From assembly GCF_041146395.1 (NCBI RefSeq), contig NC_090984.1, forward strand, positions 126,360,280-126,424,279: 64,000 nucleotides of DNA, in the 5' to 3' direction. Source of the DNA: Eulemur rufifrons. Taxonomy: Eukaryota > Chordata > Mammalia > Primates > Lemuridae. The notes beneath the pieces were generated by a model, which searched no databases, was not told the origin of the DNA, and worked only from the letters and a program-made list of their open reading frames with translations. Position numbers and translations under genes: made by a program. Shown here in pieces: positions 1 to 10,619 of this stretch (the first letter of the stretch is position 1; the number at the start of each line of letters is the position of its first letter).

Positions 1-1069
1 CTCTCCCCAAATGGACATGAATTATCAACACTTCTCAATGAGTCCTACAATCAGTGCAAGATTTTTTCTTGGACAGCACAATGCAGCACAGCACACAGAA
101 GTAAACATTCCTTCTAGCTGACAAGCAGGATAAAGCGCCTACTGGACGTCAGGGGCAGACCGAGTCAGCGTCCTAAGCAAGAGCAGGAAGACCCCATGGA
201 GCTCTGTGTCCAGCTCCAGGCTCACAACATCGATTATATCGGACAGAATTCAAGGGCAGAGGGACCCACCGACATTTAGTGTAGATGTTGACTCTGATGG
301 TGTTAGACACCTGCACACAGAGGCAGGCACAGATGCACACACGCGCACACACACACACACTGAGTGAACACGGGAAGGGTGAGTCTCTCCACTACTGAGG
401 TGTCTGCAGGGCAGGGCAGGCCTTTCAAGACAGTCCCAAGTGGCTTCGTAGGGCAGAAAGGGAGACTGGCTCAGGTTTTCACAACAGTTCCCTGGTGGGG
501 CAGGGAGGGTCTGGTGGGGTCTGGGCCTGTGACAGCCATCTGGTGACAAAGCACCTGTGATTCCTTCCTAGGATTCCCATGAGTGGGGCAAACAGGGAAG
601 ATGAAGGATGGGCCTTCAGATGTCAGCGGACAGACACCAGCTAAGAGAATGTGACTTCTTATTCCATTCAACAACTGGGTTTCAAAAAGATAAAAAAAAA
701 AAAAAAACAAACAAACAAACAAAAAAAAAACATTAAAAGATATTGTGTGTAGTCAACAACCAGGTTTGCAGAGAAATAGAAGATATTTCATTAGTATGAG
801 ATGATATTAATAATAATTAGAATGAGTAGGAGGAGTTAGACAGGGGTCTTTGTCGCATGTCTTGGGTGGAATCTTTTCACTGTCCAAGATCATGGGCTTA
901 CGGTAAAGGTGGTGCTGTGGGCTTCAAAATACCAGAAGGTTCACGACTTCTATAAAAAGCTCCCTCTGGCATCCTCCACTGCCGTAGCCAGCAAGTGCCC
1001 AGAGTCCTGCATGGAGGCTGTAGTTGTGAAATATGATCCAAAAATTGACTCCCTGTTATTTCACTACTC
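1..1069. other. 3' flank of an IGHV3 unit lying left of the window
   Basis: No gene is seen here. The sequence matches, by eye, the region downstream of the IGHV3 genes at 55.0 kb (about 55726 onward) and 48.6 kb (about 49380 onward), so the parent VH gene should lie just before base 1. A CA-rich tract is at 335-360 and an A-rich stretch at about 691-730. Confidence 0.7.
335..360. repeat. CA microsatellite
   Basis: A short dinucleotide CA run with one CGCG interruption. The homologous flank at 56057-56083 carries a slightly longer, purer run. Confidence 0.85.
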
Positions 1070-1095
1070 TATTATTATTATTATTATTATTATTT
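1070..1095. repeat. (TTA)n run at the Alu tail
   Basis: A trinucleotide ATT/TTA run directly abuts the T-rich (tail) side of the reverse-strand Alu that follows. It probably grew from the Alu poly(A) tail. Confidence 0.8.
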
Positions 1096-1411
1096 GAGAC
1101 AGAATCTTGCTCTGTTGCCTGGGCTAGAGTGCCATGTCGTCAGCCTCACTCGCAGCAGCATCAAACTCCTGGGCTTAAGCAATCCTCCTGCCTCAGCCTC
1201 CCCTGTAGCTGGGATTACAGGCATGTGCCACCATGCCCGGCTAATTTTTTTCTACATATATAATTTTAGCTGTCCAGATAATTTCTTTTGATTTTTAGTA
1301 GAGACAGGGTCTTGCTCTTGCTCAGGATGGTCTCAAACTCCTAACCTCAAGCAATCCTCCCACCTCGGCGTCCCAGAGTGGTAGGATTCCAGGCATGAGC
1401 CACCGCGCCCG
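1096..1411 (-). mobile_element. Alu SINE (dimeric, reverse orientation)
   Basis: Reads from a GAGACAGAATCTTGCTCTG start to a CACCGCGCCC end, the reverse complement of a full dimeric Alu. It interrupts a flank that is continuous at about 56770, so it is an insertion specific to this copy of the flank. Confidence 0.9.
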
Positions 1412-1684
1412 AGCTCTATTTTCTTAAAAGTCCTTAATGATATTAGTTCCAATATGGCCCAATTGCAGTGCTCTGATGTTTCTTCCAATACACACAACGT
1501 CCTCTTTGAGCTTCATGAGAGACTTTTAAAAAGATGTAGCAAAAGGCAGCCTGAATCTGTCACTGAGAGGAGTGGGTTTAACACATGAATTACTTTCCAG
1601 TGGTTTTTTTTTTTTTTTTTTTATCCCAGCTGAACTGCCTTTATTTTTAACACTCACCACCACCTGGTAAGCAGAAGACATTGT

Positions 1685-2163
1685 TTCTTTTTTTTTATTT
1701 CAGCATATTACGGGGGTACAAATGTTTATGTTACGTATATTGCTCTTGTGCCCCTTCCCCCCCCATCAAAGCTTCAAGAGTGTCCATCCCCTAGATGGTT
1801 CACATCGCACTCATTATGTATGTATACACCCATCCCCTCCCCACCCACATCTGGCAGACATCCGATTAATGTTATTCCTAAATGTGCTCTTAGGCGATGA
1901 TCAGTGAAACCAATTGGATGGTGAGTACATGTGGTGCTTATTTTTCCATTCTTGGGATACTTCACTTAGTACAATGGGTTCCAGCTCCATCCAGGAAAAT
2001 ACAAGAGGTGCTATAGCACCATTGTTTCTTATAGCTGAGTAGTACTCCACATACCACATTCTATTAATCCACCCATGTATTGATGGGCACTTGGGTTGTT
2101 TCCACATCTTTGCAATTGTGAATTGTGCTGCTATAAACATTCGGGTGCAGATGTCTTTGCAGG
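1685..2163 (-). mobile_element. L1 3' end (ORF2 C-terminus and 3' UTR)
   Basis: The reverse strand encodes the familiar C-terminal end of L1 ORF2, with a KMWKQPKCPS motif followed by a YYSAIR motif, then a 3' UTR and poly(A), seen as poly(T) at about 1685-1697. It is 5' truncated. The corresponding position in the homologous flank near 56990 lacks it. Confidence 0.85.
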
Positions 2164-2682
2164 AGGGAGAATGCTAGTACTCATGGTAAAATCTAAGTGT
2201 TTCATCTGTCCAGCTACCCAGCCAGTACCCAGTAACTGATGTGTCCTTGAGGGAGGGTCCGTAATGCCACAGTGCTAATGGTAGAACCATTGGCCAAGGG
2301 AGTTCAAGAATCTCTTAAAATTATGGCATTGTGAACTTAATAATGTGAATTTGATCAACATTTTGAGAAGATTTTAATGAATGGATGGTGTGTTTTATGA
2401 GTAGTGGAAATGCCTTGCAAGCTTAGATGCATTTATAAATGAACTCTAGCTGCTTTTTCTGTGAATGTATTGTACAACACTTGTTTAGTTCCCATGCTAC
2501 TTTTTTTTTTTTTTTTTTTTTTGCACTCTTCCTGGCTTCCAATGTGCTGCACTTCTCTGTAGATTAAAGCTTGTAATCCACATGATGGAGGGGAACTGTG
2601 ATAGACCACATTTTCTGTGTCGACCCATCTGTTGATGGACATGTAGGCGTGTGGTGTTTCCAGGGCATGCAGGCACAGTGGG
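2164..2682. other. Intergenic VH flank
   Basis: Continuation of the IGHV3-type flank, matching about 57000-57345. It contains a T-run at 2501-2522. No gene is seen. Homology to the next cassette copy begins near 2683, so this is the left edge of the 21-kb duplication. Confidence 0.6.
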
Positions 2683-3136
2683 TGTGGAAGAAGAAAAAGG
2701 CCTGGGGAAACTCCTGGAGACATTGTGGGGAGGGACCCGGCTGTGTCCGGATCTACATAAGAGAAGGAGGGTTCAGGTATGGGCTGGAAGCAGACGCCAT
2801 TCAGCCCAGCTGGCCTTTCCCCACGCAACATCCTCTGCAGTCACCTCCTTTTGGATGGAGGGAAGGGCAGGTCAGGCTCTCACGTATCAGCGGTAACGTA
2901 ACAATCTCTCAGGGGACACGGGAACCGCAGTACATGGGAGGTTCAGGGAGAGAAAGCAGGAAGGACCCAAATGAGCCAGATCTCAGTCCCTTCCCTGCAT
3001 GAGTACAAGGCTTCCCCATGGGAAGATTTCTCCTCAGTCTCCAGGACAGAATAGATCTGCTAATGGGCTGTGTAAGGTCCCGACGCCCTCCTTAGGCAGG
3101 CCGGGTGTATGGGGAAGGCGGCGCTGTGGTCTGGAA
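2683..3136. other. 5' flank of IGHV4 pseudogene
   Basis: Matches 24251-24705 and 45486-45938 closely. No octamer ATGCAAAT is seen, so the pseudogene has no recognisable VH promoter. Confidence 0.55.
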
Positions 3137-3575
3137 GAAAACAAGATTGCTGTGTCCTCTCCTTGACCTGCTGCCAGCTGTACAAGGCATCTCAGAGGTC
3201 ACACGTGCACCAGGTGTGATGGCCACTGCTGCACGTGGCTGGCAAGGACCGAGGCTCCATGTCCTGAGGTGTCGCTTCCAAGGTGCAGCTGCAGGAGTCG
3301 GGCTCAGGGCTGGTGAAGCCATCTCAGACACTCTCCCTGACCTGGGACATCTCTGGACTGTTCATCACACGCTGTGGTTACTGCTGGAGCTGCACCTGCC
3401 AGCCCTGGGGCAAGGCATGGGACTGCGTCAGGGACATATGCTACGTAGGGAGCACAAATTACAACGTGTCCCTCCAGAGCTGAGTTGCCACGTCCTGATC
3501 AATGTCCAAGAACCAGTTGTCCCTGCAGCTGAGCTCTGTGCCCACGACGGACAGGGCCGGATTCACTGTGGGACA
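3137..3575 (+). pseudogene. IGHV4: IGHV4-like pseudogene, cassette 1
   Basis: The V exon (about 3269-3575) starts like IGHV4, with VQLQESG and then [12 protein letters not shown], and keeps a GSTNYN motif after CDR2. It is dead for several reasons. The first conserved Cys is Trp (LSLTWDISG). The framework-2 motif is scrambled with extra Cys residues. An in-frame TGA lies in early framework 3 (3481-3483), and the 3' end is out of frame around the second Cys. A degraded leader-like stretch without ATG lies at about 3137-3186, at the intron distance expected for IGHV4 (about 83 bp); this leader call is inference. The RSS is still present. The copies at 24.7 and 45.9 kb carry the same lesions. 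Confidence 0.85.
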
Positions 3576-3614
3576 CACAGTGAGGGGACATCAGTGTGAG
3601 CCCAGACACAGACC
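3576..3614 (+). promoter_or_regulatory. V-RSS, 23-bp spacer (IGHV4 pseudogene 1)
   Basis: Heptamer CACAGTG (3576-3582), 23-bp spacer, nonamer ACACAGACC (3606-3614). It looks usable although the V exon is dead. Confidence 0.85.
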
Positions 3615-3633
3615 TCCCTGCAGGGGCGCTCGT

Positions 3634-3650
3634 GGCCACCAAGGGGCGCC
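3634..3650 (+). promoter_or_regulatory. CTCF-like motif, weakened
   Basis: GGCCACCAAGGGGCGCC. This differs by one base (G to A) from the strong CTCF core seen after the IGHV3 genes. It lies about 20 bp past the RSS nonamer. Identified by motif only. Confidence 0.5.
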
Positions 3651-5709
3651 CGGGTCCCGTGCACCCTGACCCACCTCCAAGCACAGAGCCAGCCCTCGGC
3701 AGGTGCCAGTGGAGGGGAAGGGCCTGTTTCCTGTGGGGAGGGGATCGTGGCTTCTTCTCCATATAACCATCTCCTCTTGGGGACTTCTCTGAGTTCCCGA
3801 CCCTGTGCTTCCCTCTGCAGTCTCAGATACATTTGTGGTAGTGACAGAAAATATTCTCACCTGCTCAAAAGGCAGACAGTGGCCTCCAGGCACTTTCTCC
3901 TGTCCCCAAATGTACATTCATTATGATCACTTTGGAATAAGTCTGTAAATGGATAAAAGACTTTCTCTTGGACAACACAATGCAGCACAGCACGCAGAGG
4001 CCGGCAAGCAGGACACAGAGCCTGTGGGACATCAGGGGCAGACGGCTCCTCCCCCAGCTGGAGACCCCAGAGGGACTCATTTCCCAGCTCAGGAGCAGGT
4101 GTGGAGGGAAACTGAGGATACCTTTCAGACCCTGGGGTTTCCTGTCTCTGCCTCTCTCTCTTCTTCCTCAAGAGTCCAGGGTTTTCTCCTTGTAATGCCC
4201 AGGTCTCGTTCATCTGAAATGGGATGACTCAGAACCTGAATTCAATGCCAAATTTAAGCCTTAATTTTTTTTATACTTTTCTGCTCTCCATAAACTTTCA
4301 GTACAATATTTGGAGTATGCAATCAGCCACCCGCCATCCACACCCTTGTGCCATGAAAGGGTTTTGTGTTTCCTACGCTGTGTTGGTCATTCAGGAGCAA
4401 ACGCTTCTCTGCAGAGATGATTCTGTGTGTGCTGGGGGTTTGCTTGGCCCCTGGAAAATTTAAACTGCAATCCCTTTAGCAAGTCCAGCTTCCCGCGATC
4501 CAGTGCCTATGTCCAGTGTAGTCTTGTCCCAGCCCACATGCCGCCTGCTGGGCTGTGCCTAATAAGCTAATGCTCTGGTCCTGTTTCTCCCTGCAAGTCC
4601 TGGTCTCTCTGCAGATTTCAGGTTTGTTCTTGGTGAAATAACTTCTGCTATTTGAAATATTAAATAAAATTTTCTACTCTACAGCTTCCGCAGTCATGCT
4701 TTATAGATGACGATGATGTTGCTATTATTGTGGCTGATGTAAGAAGAAGAGCTTTTTCTCAGCTGTCTGCTTCTCCCAGGTGAGGATAAGCTTTATCCTT
4801 AATGCCAAGAAATTAGAAATGATCAAACTATTAACCAGTAGTTTAATAAATAAGAATTTTGTGCAAATGATGCATCAGGACACTACATCAACAGCAATGG
4901 CTGTGTCATGCTCACTGCAGCGTGGCCGCGTCCACAGTGTGTGCTGTGAGTACAATAGGCAAAAAGCACCTGCTACGTGATTCCACTGTTACAAATTCTA
5001 GAGAGTGAAAACTCAAGTAACATAAACTATGTCAGCAGGTGCCTGGGTAAAGGGAGGGAGAGGGAAGGAGAAAGAAGGAGGAATTTTAGAAGGAGAAGTG
5101 TCAACATTGAGGGAAATCGATTTCCTCCATATCGCAGACAGGGGACGGTGTGTCAGCATCTTTCACTTGTTCACTTCAACTGTGTTAAGGCCACTGAGTA
5201 CCAACTATGCCTCATTAAAGTTAATATGAACAATTAATAGATGATTTGGTAGAGAAGGAGCGATGGACAAATAGATAATAAGGGAGATTTTAGGTTCAGT
5301 TATCTGCATTAATCCTGTGTGCCAGGCTTTCTATATATTATTCAGAAAAAAAAAGCAGAGAGGCAAGAAACTGGCTTTATCTTGTTATGATAGAATTGGG
5401 GTTCTAGAATCCACCCTAGGCATGTCCAGGTTTGGTCTGCAGTGGGTTCCAAGGACGGGATCATGGCCCAGACACAGAGATTCCCAGATATGTGTTTCTG
5501 GACATATCACACAACTTCCATATGTGTCTAGGCTTACGTTTACATCTGTAAAATACACGGAAACTTCACACCCACAGCACATGGTTTCTATGTGTCTGTA
5601 AGTTAAATAAGTGAACATGAGCAATTGATCACTGTACAGTCACCGAATTTTTTTCTGGTCTTGCCGTCCCTCAGCTGCCCCACCCAGGGCTTGCTATATA
5701 GCAGGGGAC
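3651..5709. other. Intergenic spacer, upstream flank of IGHV3
   Basis: No gene or repeat is recognised. It is homologous to 25220-27254, and from about 4590 also to 11633-12761 and 32832-33960. The stretch 4640-5700 is almost identical to its cassette-2 partner (only a handful of differences by eye). Confidence 0.6.
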
Positions 5710-5717
5710 ATGCAAAT
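5710..5717 (+). promoter_or_regulatory. VH promoter octamer
   Basis: ATGCAAAT, 126 bp before the leader ATG, preceded by a TATATAG stretch. This is the OCT-binding element of VH promoters. The same context precedes every IGHV3 in the window. Confidence 0.9.
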
Positions 5718-5842
5718 AGGGCCCTCCCTCTGCTGATGAAAACCAGCCCAGCCCTCACCCTGCAGCTCTGGGACAGGAGCCCCAGCCCCGGCATTCCCAG
5801 GAGTCCCCATTCAGTGATCAGGACTGAACACAGACACTCACC

Positions 5843-6299
5843 ATGGAGTCTGGGCTCAGCTGGGTTTTCCTTGTTGCTCTGTTACAAGGTAATTCATGGA
5901 GAACTGGAGATATTGGGTGTGTGAGTGGATGTGAGTCAGAGAAACAGGGATGTGTGTGGCAGTTTCTGACCAGGCTGTGTCTGTGTTTGCAGGTGTCCAG
6001 TGTGAGGTGCAGCTGGTGGAGTCTGGGGGAGGCTTGGCCCAGCCTGGGGGGTCCCTGAGACTCTCCTGTGCAGCCTCCGGATTCACCTTCAGCAACTATG
6101 GGATGAACTGGGTCCGCCAGGCTCCAGGGAAGGGGCTGGAGTGGGTCTCAGCCATTAGTTACGATGGTCGTAGCACATACTACGCAGACGCCGTGAAGGG
6201 CCGATTCACCATCTCCAGAGACAACAGCAAGAACACGCTGTCTCTGCAAATGAACAGTCTGAGAGCCGAGGACACAGCCCTGTACTACTGTGCCAGTGA
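5843..6299 (+). CDS. IGHV3: IGHV3-like variable segment (functional by sequence)
   Basis: Encodes the V part of an antibody heavy chain. Leader exon 5843-5888 (46 nt, [15 protein letters not shown]) ends in a GT donor. The intron is 104 bp. The V exon runs 5993-6299 and adds GVQC, then framework 1 from 6004 (EVQLVESGG). The V region is 296 nt, the standard length. Both Cys (LSCAAS and ALYYCAS) and the framework-2 Trp (NWVRQ) are present. CDR1 is GFTFSNYG and CDR2 is ISYDGRST. Framework 1 has GLAQ where its neighbours have GLVQ. The 3' end codes CAS rather than the usual CAR. The ATG is fixed by the leader motif and octamer spacing. No stop or frameshift is seen, so it should be usable after V(D)J joining. 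Confidence 0.95.
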
Positions 6300-6338
6300 C
6301 ACAGTGAGGGGACATCAGTGTGAGCCCAGACACAAACC
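6300..6338 (+). promoter_or_regulatory. V-RSS, 23-bp spacer
   Basis: Heptamer CACAGTG, 23-bp spacer, nonamer ACACAAACC (6330-6338), all consensus. The spacer begins AGGGGACATC, like the 34-kb type, although the downstream flank is of the 27-kb type. Confidence 0.95.
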
Positions 6339-6358
6339 TCCTGCGGGGGTGCGCATCA

Positions 6359-6373
6359 GCCACCAGGGGGCGC
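6359..6373 (+). promoter_or_regulatory. CTCF-like motif beside the RSS
   Basis: GCCACCAGGGGGCGC, an essentially perfect CTCF core, starts 21 bp after the nonamer in the same orientation as the gene. Binding is inferred from the motif. Confidence 0.7.
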
Positions 6374-9300
6374 GCGGGACACAACGAGCAGAGTCAAGAC
6401 AAGGGACAATGATTGTTTCCTGTCAGAGTTTGGGGCCTCTTCTTTAGAAATTTCAACCAGGGACCTGTGTTCTTTCCTGGCTCTGCGCTCGTCACTGTAG
6501 TGTCTGAATTAGAAGCGTCTTGTTGTACTAAATGAACACACTCTCACCTGCACACACGGCAGAATGTCACTCACGTGGGCAGAAATGACCCTGCTGTTAC
6601 CACAGGGGTCAGAGTCCTAGGAAGGAAGCCCAGGGGAACCTGCTGAGCATTTTCCAACCAGACTCCGCTCACAGACCTCAGTGGGACTCCCTGAGTGGGA
6701 CAGTCTTTGGGATTCAGGTTGGGACATGTAGGGACCTGGGACAGGGTCAGTGTCTCATAAAACCTAACACTGTCAAGTTGTTCTCTCCTCATTTAAAACT
6801 GTACATTTCAGATGCAGAAATGATTTAGTTCAATTTTTTATTGGAAGTCTGTTTTGTTTCTCCCTTGGTTCTATTTTCACATCTTCCTCTTTTCCTTTGT
6901 CCCACACAAAATGGAGGGTGTGGTCTCTGTGTCTAAATCCTGGGGCTGAAACCATTTACCTGGAGCTCAGGTGTGGCTCTGGCTGTGGCTCCTGAGGCAC
7001 CTGGGAGAGATTGATGGGACTGTGTCACCCACCATTGCTGGGACCCTCCTGCTGTCACCTGGGCATGGACTCACATTGGAAATGCAAGCAGCCATTAGTA
7101 GCTGCGAGAACAAGATTGATTGGTCAAAGTGGGATGTGTCCACTGAGACTCTCACAGAGTCACCTTCAACACCTGTGGCATTGGAGAGACCTGCAGATGG
7201 AAACCTCAGTGTGCTGAGCAGTCTGGGTGACATCCAGGTCCTTGTGAGTGGTGTCCTTTGGCTCCACATGATCACACCCCACCCTGCAGTCCAGTCCCTG
7301 CTGTGTGTTGTGCCTGTCCGAGATGGCCCTTTATCCAAGAGCCTCCTCATGCTCCCCCCTCTGCTCCTCCTGACTGCCCTCTCCTATGTTCTCCTCCTTC
7401 CTGTGGAGAGCAAAATCATTCCCTGTTTTTATTGTCATACCCATCACTATCAAGGAAAAAGAAGTGTCGTGTATTGAACAAGGATTTGTGTCTAAACCAC
7501 ATGGGATTCACAAAAGATTTCTCCTATACATTAGTCTTGATCATGGGAGATATTTGTGGAAAATGATACACAACATCCATCTTATGAAGAAATTTCCATT
7601 CTGAGTTAGTTCCATGTGTACCTTTAGACACAGATGTGTCCTCATTGCAAGTAGGAAACAGCTAACTATGTGACAGGCTTTGCCACCTTGTACAGTCCCT
7701 GCCTATGAAATAGCTACAGGGTCAGACAGGAAGGTGCTAACACCACAGGGCACATCAGGGAGTGTGGAGGAAGGGACAGGCCCACCAGGACAGGTGTGAC
7801 TACTGCTCCTTTAGAGTAACTTTGTTGATTTTTGTTGTTTATAGCATTTTAATTCAAAATTCCTACAACACTAAAACACACTTGATTTATGTAAAGCCCA
7901 AGAGAGCTGCAAAGCTCAGGAGTTGGTGAGCACATGTCATGGTGCAGGACGCGGTGGCTGCCCCTGAGGTGGCCACAGGTGAAGGGTCACTCAGCATGAG
8001 GGTGAGGAATATGGACATTATGGCAAAGAAGGCAGGTGTCCTCCTGGGGAAGACAGGAAGTGGAGACTCTGTTGGCTGAGTCTGCAAGGGCTTGGGCAGG
8101 GGCACCAGGGTCTGTCCTAGAGAAGTGGCATCAGATGAAAGGACCTGATGTTGAGCGATTCTGGAACAAAGTGAGGAGCACAGAAATCAGCTGAGGGGGC
8201 TCCCGTGAGGGCTTGAAAGAGGTTGCTTTATGAATGCGACATCATGACATGTCGATCAGAGGAGCAGAGAGCCACACTGTGGAGCAGCCACCACCCCAGA
8301 CCTGTTAGATGCGATCATGTGTGTGCAGAAGCAGCACAGCTGACACACAGCAGGAACGGATGGCGTGGATGGGCGTGGCCGCACGTGTGCATTGTGGGAA
8401 AGTGTGATCCGTGCAGGGACAACTCAAGTCAGCGCGGATCCTCTCTTCACAATATCGCAGCTTTGAATGTTCATATCTAGAGTTAGCAACATGCTTATTT
8501 TCTTAGTTTACTTGCTAAAGGCAACGTTATATGTTTCAAATAATTCCTGATTATTTCATATTTCCTGATATTTATAGGGTCTTTTTTTCAATAAATTCTC
8601 TAATCTGTGGCTGGGAGCCTGTTAAAATATGCCCCTATCAGAGCATAGCAACCAAATCTACAAGAGAAAAATGTTTCCCAGTTGCTGATTGCCAGGAGTC
8701 AGTGATTTCAGTAAGATGCGTGTGGTGACAGCCTGTGGAGCCACAAGATCACATTTGCAGTCTCCTACCGTGAGATGCTTCATTCTCTCCCAGTGAAACA
8801 CAGCAAGTGGGGACGGCCACAGCAGACACAGTTGGGATAATCTCCTCTGTTCTAAACTGCTCTTGCATCATGGGTTTCTCCTTTGAAGAGTTTATTTTAA
8901 CTCACATCAGCCTGTATTTACTATTTTAAGGAGATGATACATGGGGTCCTGTTTTGTCATACCTACGAGTAAGTCATAATGAAATGATTTAATTTTAACT
9001 CACCACTCAGTGGGCTAGAGCATCCAAGCCCTCAGTAGAATATTTTGGAACAATGTGTGCTATCACCGTGGTGATTTAGGCAAGGAAATCCTTACAGTGT
9101 TTAGGATGAGGTGTTCCTCCTTGTCCGTATTATATATGGCAAAAACCATAATGGTATAGGGAGACTTTGTCAAAACTTTTTATGGGATTTCTAGCTTCAA
9201 TAATAATCTGTGCTTCAGTATTAAGGATATGCAATATTGTCAAGGAGTGAATTTCTGCTCTAAGATACTTACAGCTTTTGTTGAAGAGGACAAAAAGCCA

Positions 9301-9594
9301 GACAACACCCTGTTTTCTTTACCATATATTATTTTAGTATATTTTGGATTTCTAATTGGGTCACTCACAGACTGCTCTCTGTTCTATTGCACAGTATAAC
9401 TAGAGTTAATAAAGTTAATAATAATGTAGATTTCAAAATAGCTGAAACATAGAATTTTAAATATTCTCACTATAATGAAATAACAAATATTTGCGGTGAT
9501 GGACATGCTAATTATGCTGATTTGATCATTCCACAATGTATACAAGTATTGACATCCTGTTGCCTCTCTTCAATATATATAATTATTGTCAATC
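6374..9594. other. Spacer block D, copy 1
   Basis: No supported gene. The block recurs at 27919-31162 and 59566-62835. Open frames around 6971-7477 recur in the copies, but a 5-bp insertion (at about 28565) changes the frame in copy 2, and no known domain is recognised, so I treat it as non-coding. The right half is AT-rich. Confidence 0.6.
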
Positions 9595-9762
9595 AAAAAT
9601 AAATAAAATTTTGGCCGGGCGCGGTGGCTCATGCCTGTAATCCTAGCACTCTGGGAGGCCGAGGCGGGTGGATCGCTCAAGGTCAGGAGTTCAAGACCAG
9701 CCTGAGCAAGAGCGAGACCCCGTCTCTACCAAAAATAGAAAGAAATTATATGGACAACTAAA

Positions 9763-9793
<31 letters not shown>

Positions 9794-9983
9794 TAGCCGG
9801 GCATGGTGGCGCATGCCTGTAGTCCCAGCCACTCGGGAGGCTGAGGCAGGAGGATCGCTTGAGTCCAGGAGTTTGAGGTTGCTGTGAGCTAGGCTGACGC
9901 CACGGCACTCACTCTAGCCTGGGCAACAAAGTGAGACTCTGTCTCAAAAAAAAAATAAATAAATAAAAAATAAATAAAATTTT
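9595..9983 (+). mobile_element. Alu SINE with 18-bp target-site duplication
   Basis: The body starts GGCCGGGCGCGGTGGC at 9613, and the tail runs to 9965. It is flanked by exact repeats AAAAATAAATAAAATTTT at 9595-9612 and 9966-9983. A TA run is in the middle linker (about 9765-9790). It is absent at the equivalent sites near 31160 and 62835, so it inserted after the duplication. Confidence 0.95.
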
Positions 9984-10392
9984 ACCCAAGTGCCCAACAA
10001 TACATGAGTGGATTAATAAAATATGGCATCTGTATACCATGGAGTTCTACTCAGCCACAGAATGCAATGGTGATCTAGCACCTCTTGTATTATCCTGGAT
10101 AGAGCTGGAGCCCATTCTACTAAGTGAGGTATCACAAGAATGGAGAAACAAGCACCACATGTGCTCCCCATCAAATCTGTGCTGACTGATCAACAGTACA
10201 GTGTTCACATGGTAGTAATACTCAATGGGTGCCCGACAGGTGGAGATGTGGGCGGTGAACTTACAACTAATGCATGTTGAGCCCACTGTGTGGGGGGAGG
10301 GCACTCCTACAGTCCTGTCTTGGGGGGGGTCAAAGTCATTATATGTAACCAAAAAATTTGTACCCCATAATATTGTGAAATGAAAAAGAAAC
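9984..10392 (+). mobile_element. L1 3' end, 5' truncated
   Basis: Forward-strand match to the end of L1 ORF2 and the 3' UTR, running from CCAAGTGCCCAACAATAC to a TTTGTACCCCATAATATTG end. Frames are broken by several stops. It is shared with 31163 and 62836. Confidence 0.8.
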
Positions 10393-10619
10393 GATAAAAA
10401 TGATAAATATTTTGGATGAGGAATATTATAATTTTCTTAATTTGATCAATATGCAAGGTATGCATATATCAAAACACATGTTAAATATATGCATTGTTTT
10501 TCAATGAAAATAAAATAAAATGTTTAAATGTAATGGTACAAAAAAAAACCACCCAGGTATATTTCCTTTTATGCAAATTGTATAATTTTCTTTATTTTTT
10601 ATTTAATTTTTCACGTATC

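Noticed and set aside
3105..3599. A 164-codon forward frame across the IGHV4 pseudogene (also at 24674 and 45907)
   Set aside because: It is in a different frame from the VH reading and has no VH features. It is open by chance in GC-rich sequence.
6971..7477. An open frame of 127-207 codons recurring in all three spacer-D copies (also near 28.5 and 60.1 kb)
   Set aside because: A 5-bp insertion at about 28565 changes the frame in copy 2, start positions differ, no domain or splice context is recognised, and similarity extends equally outside the frame.
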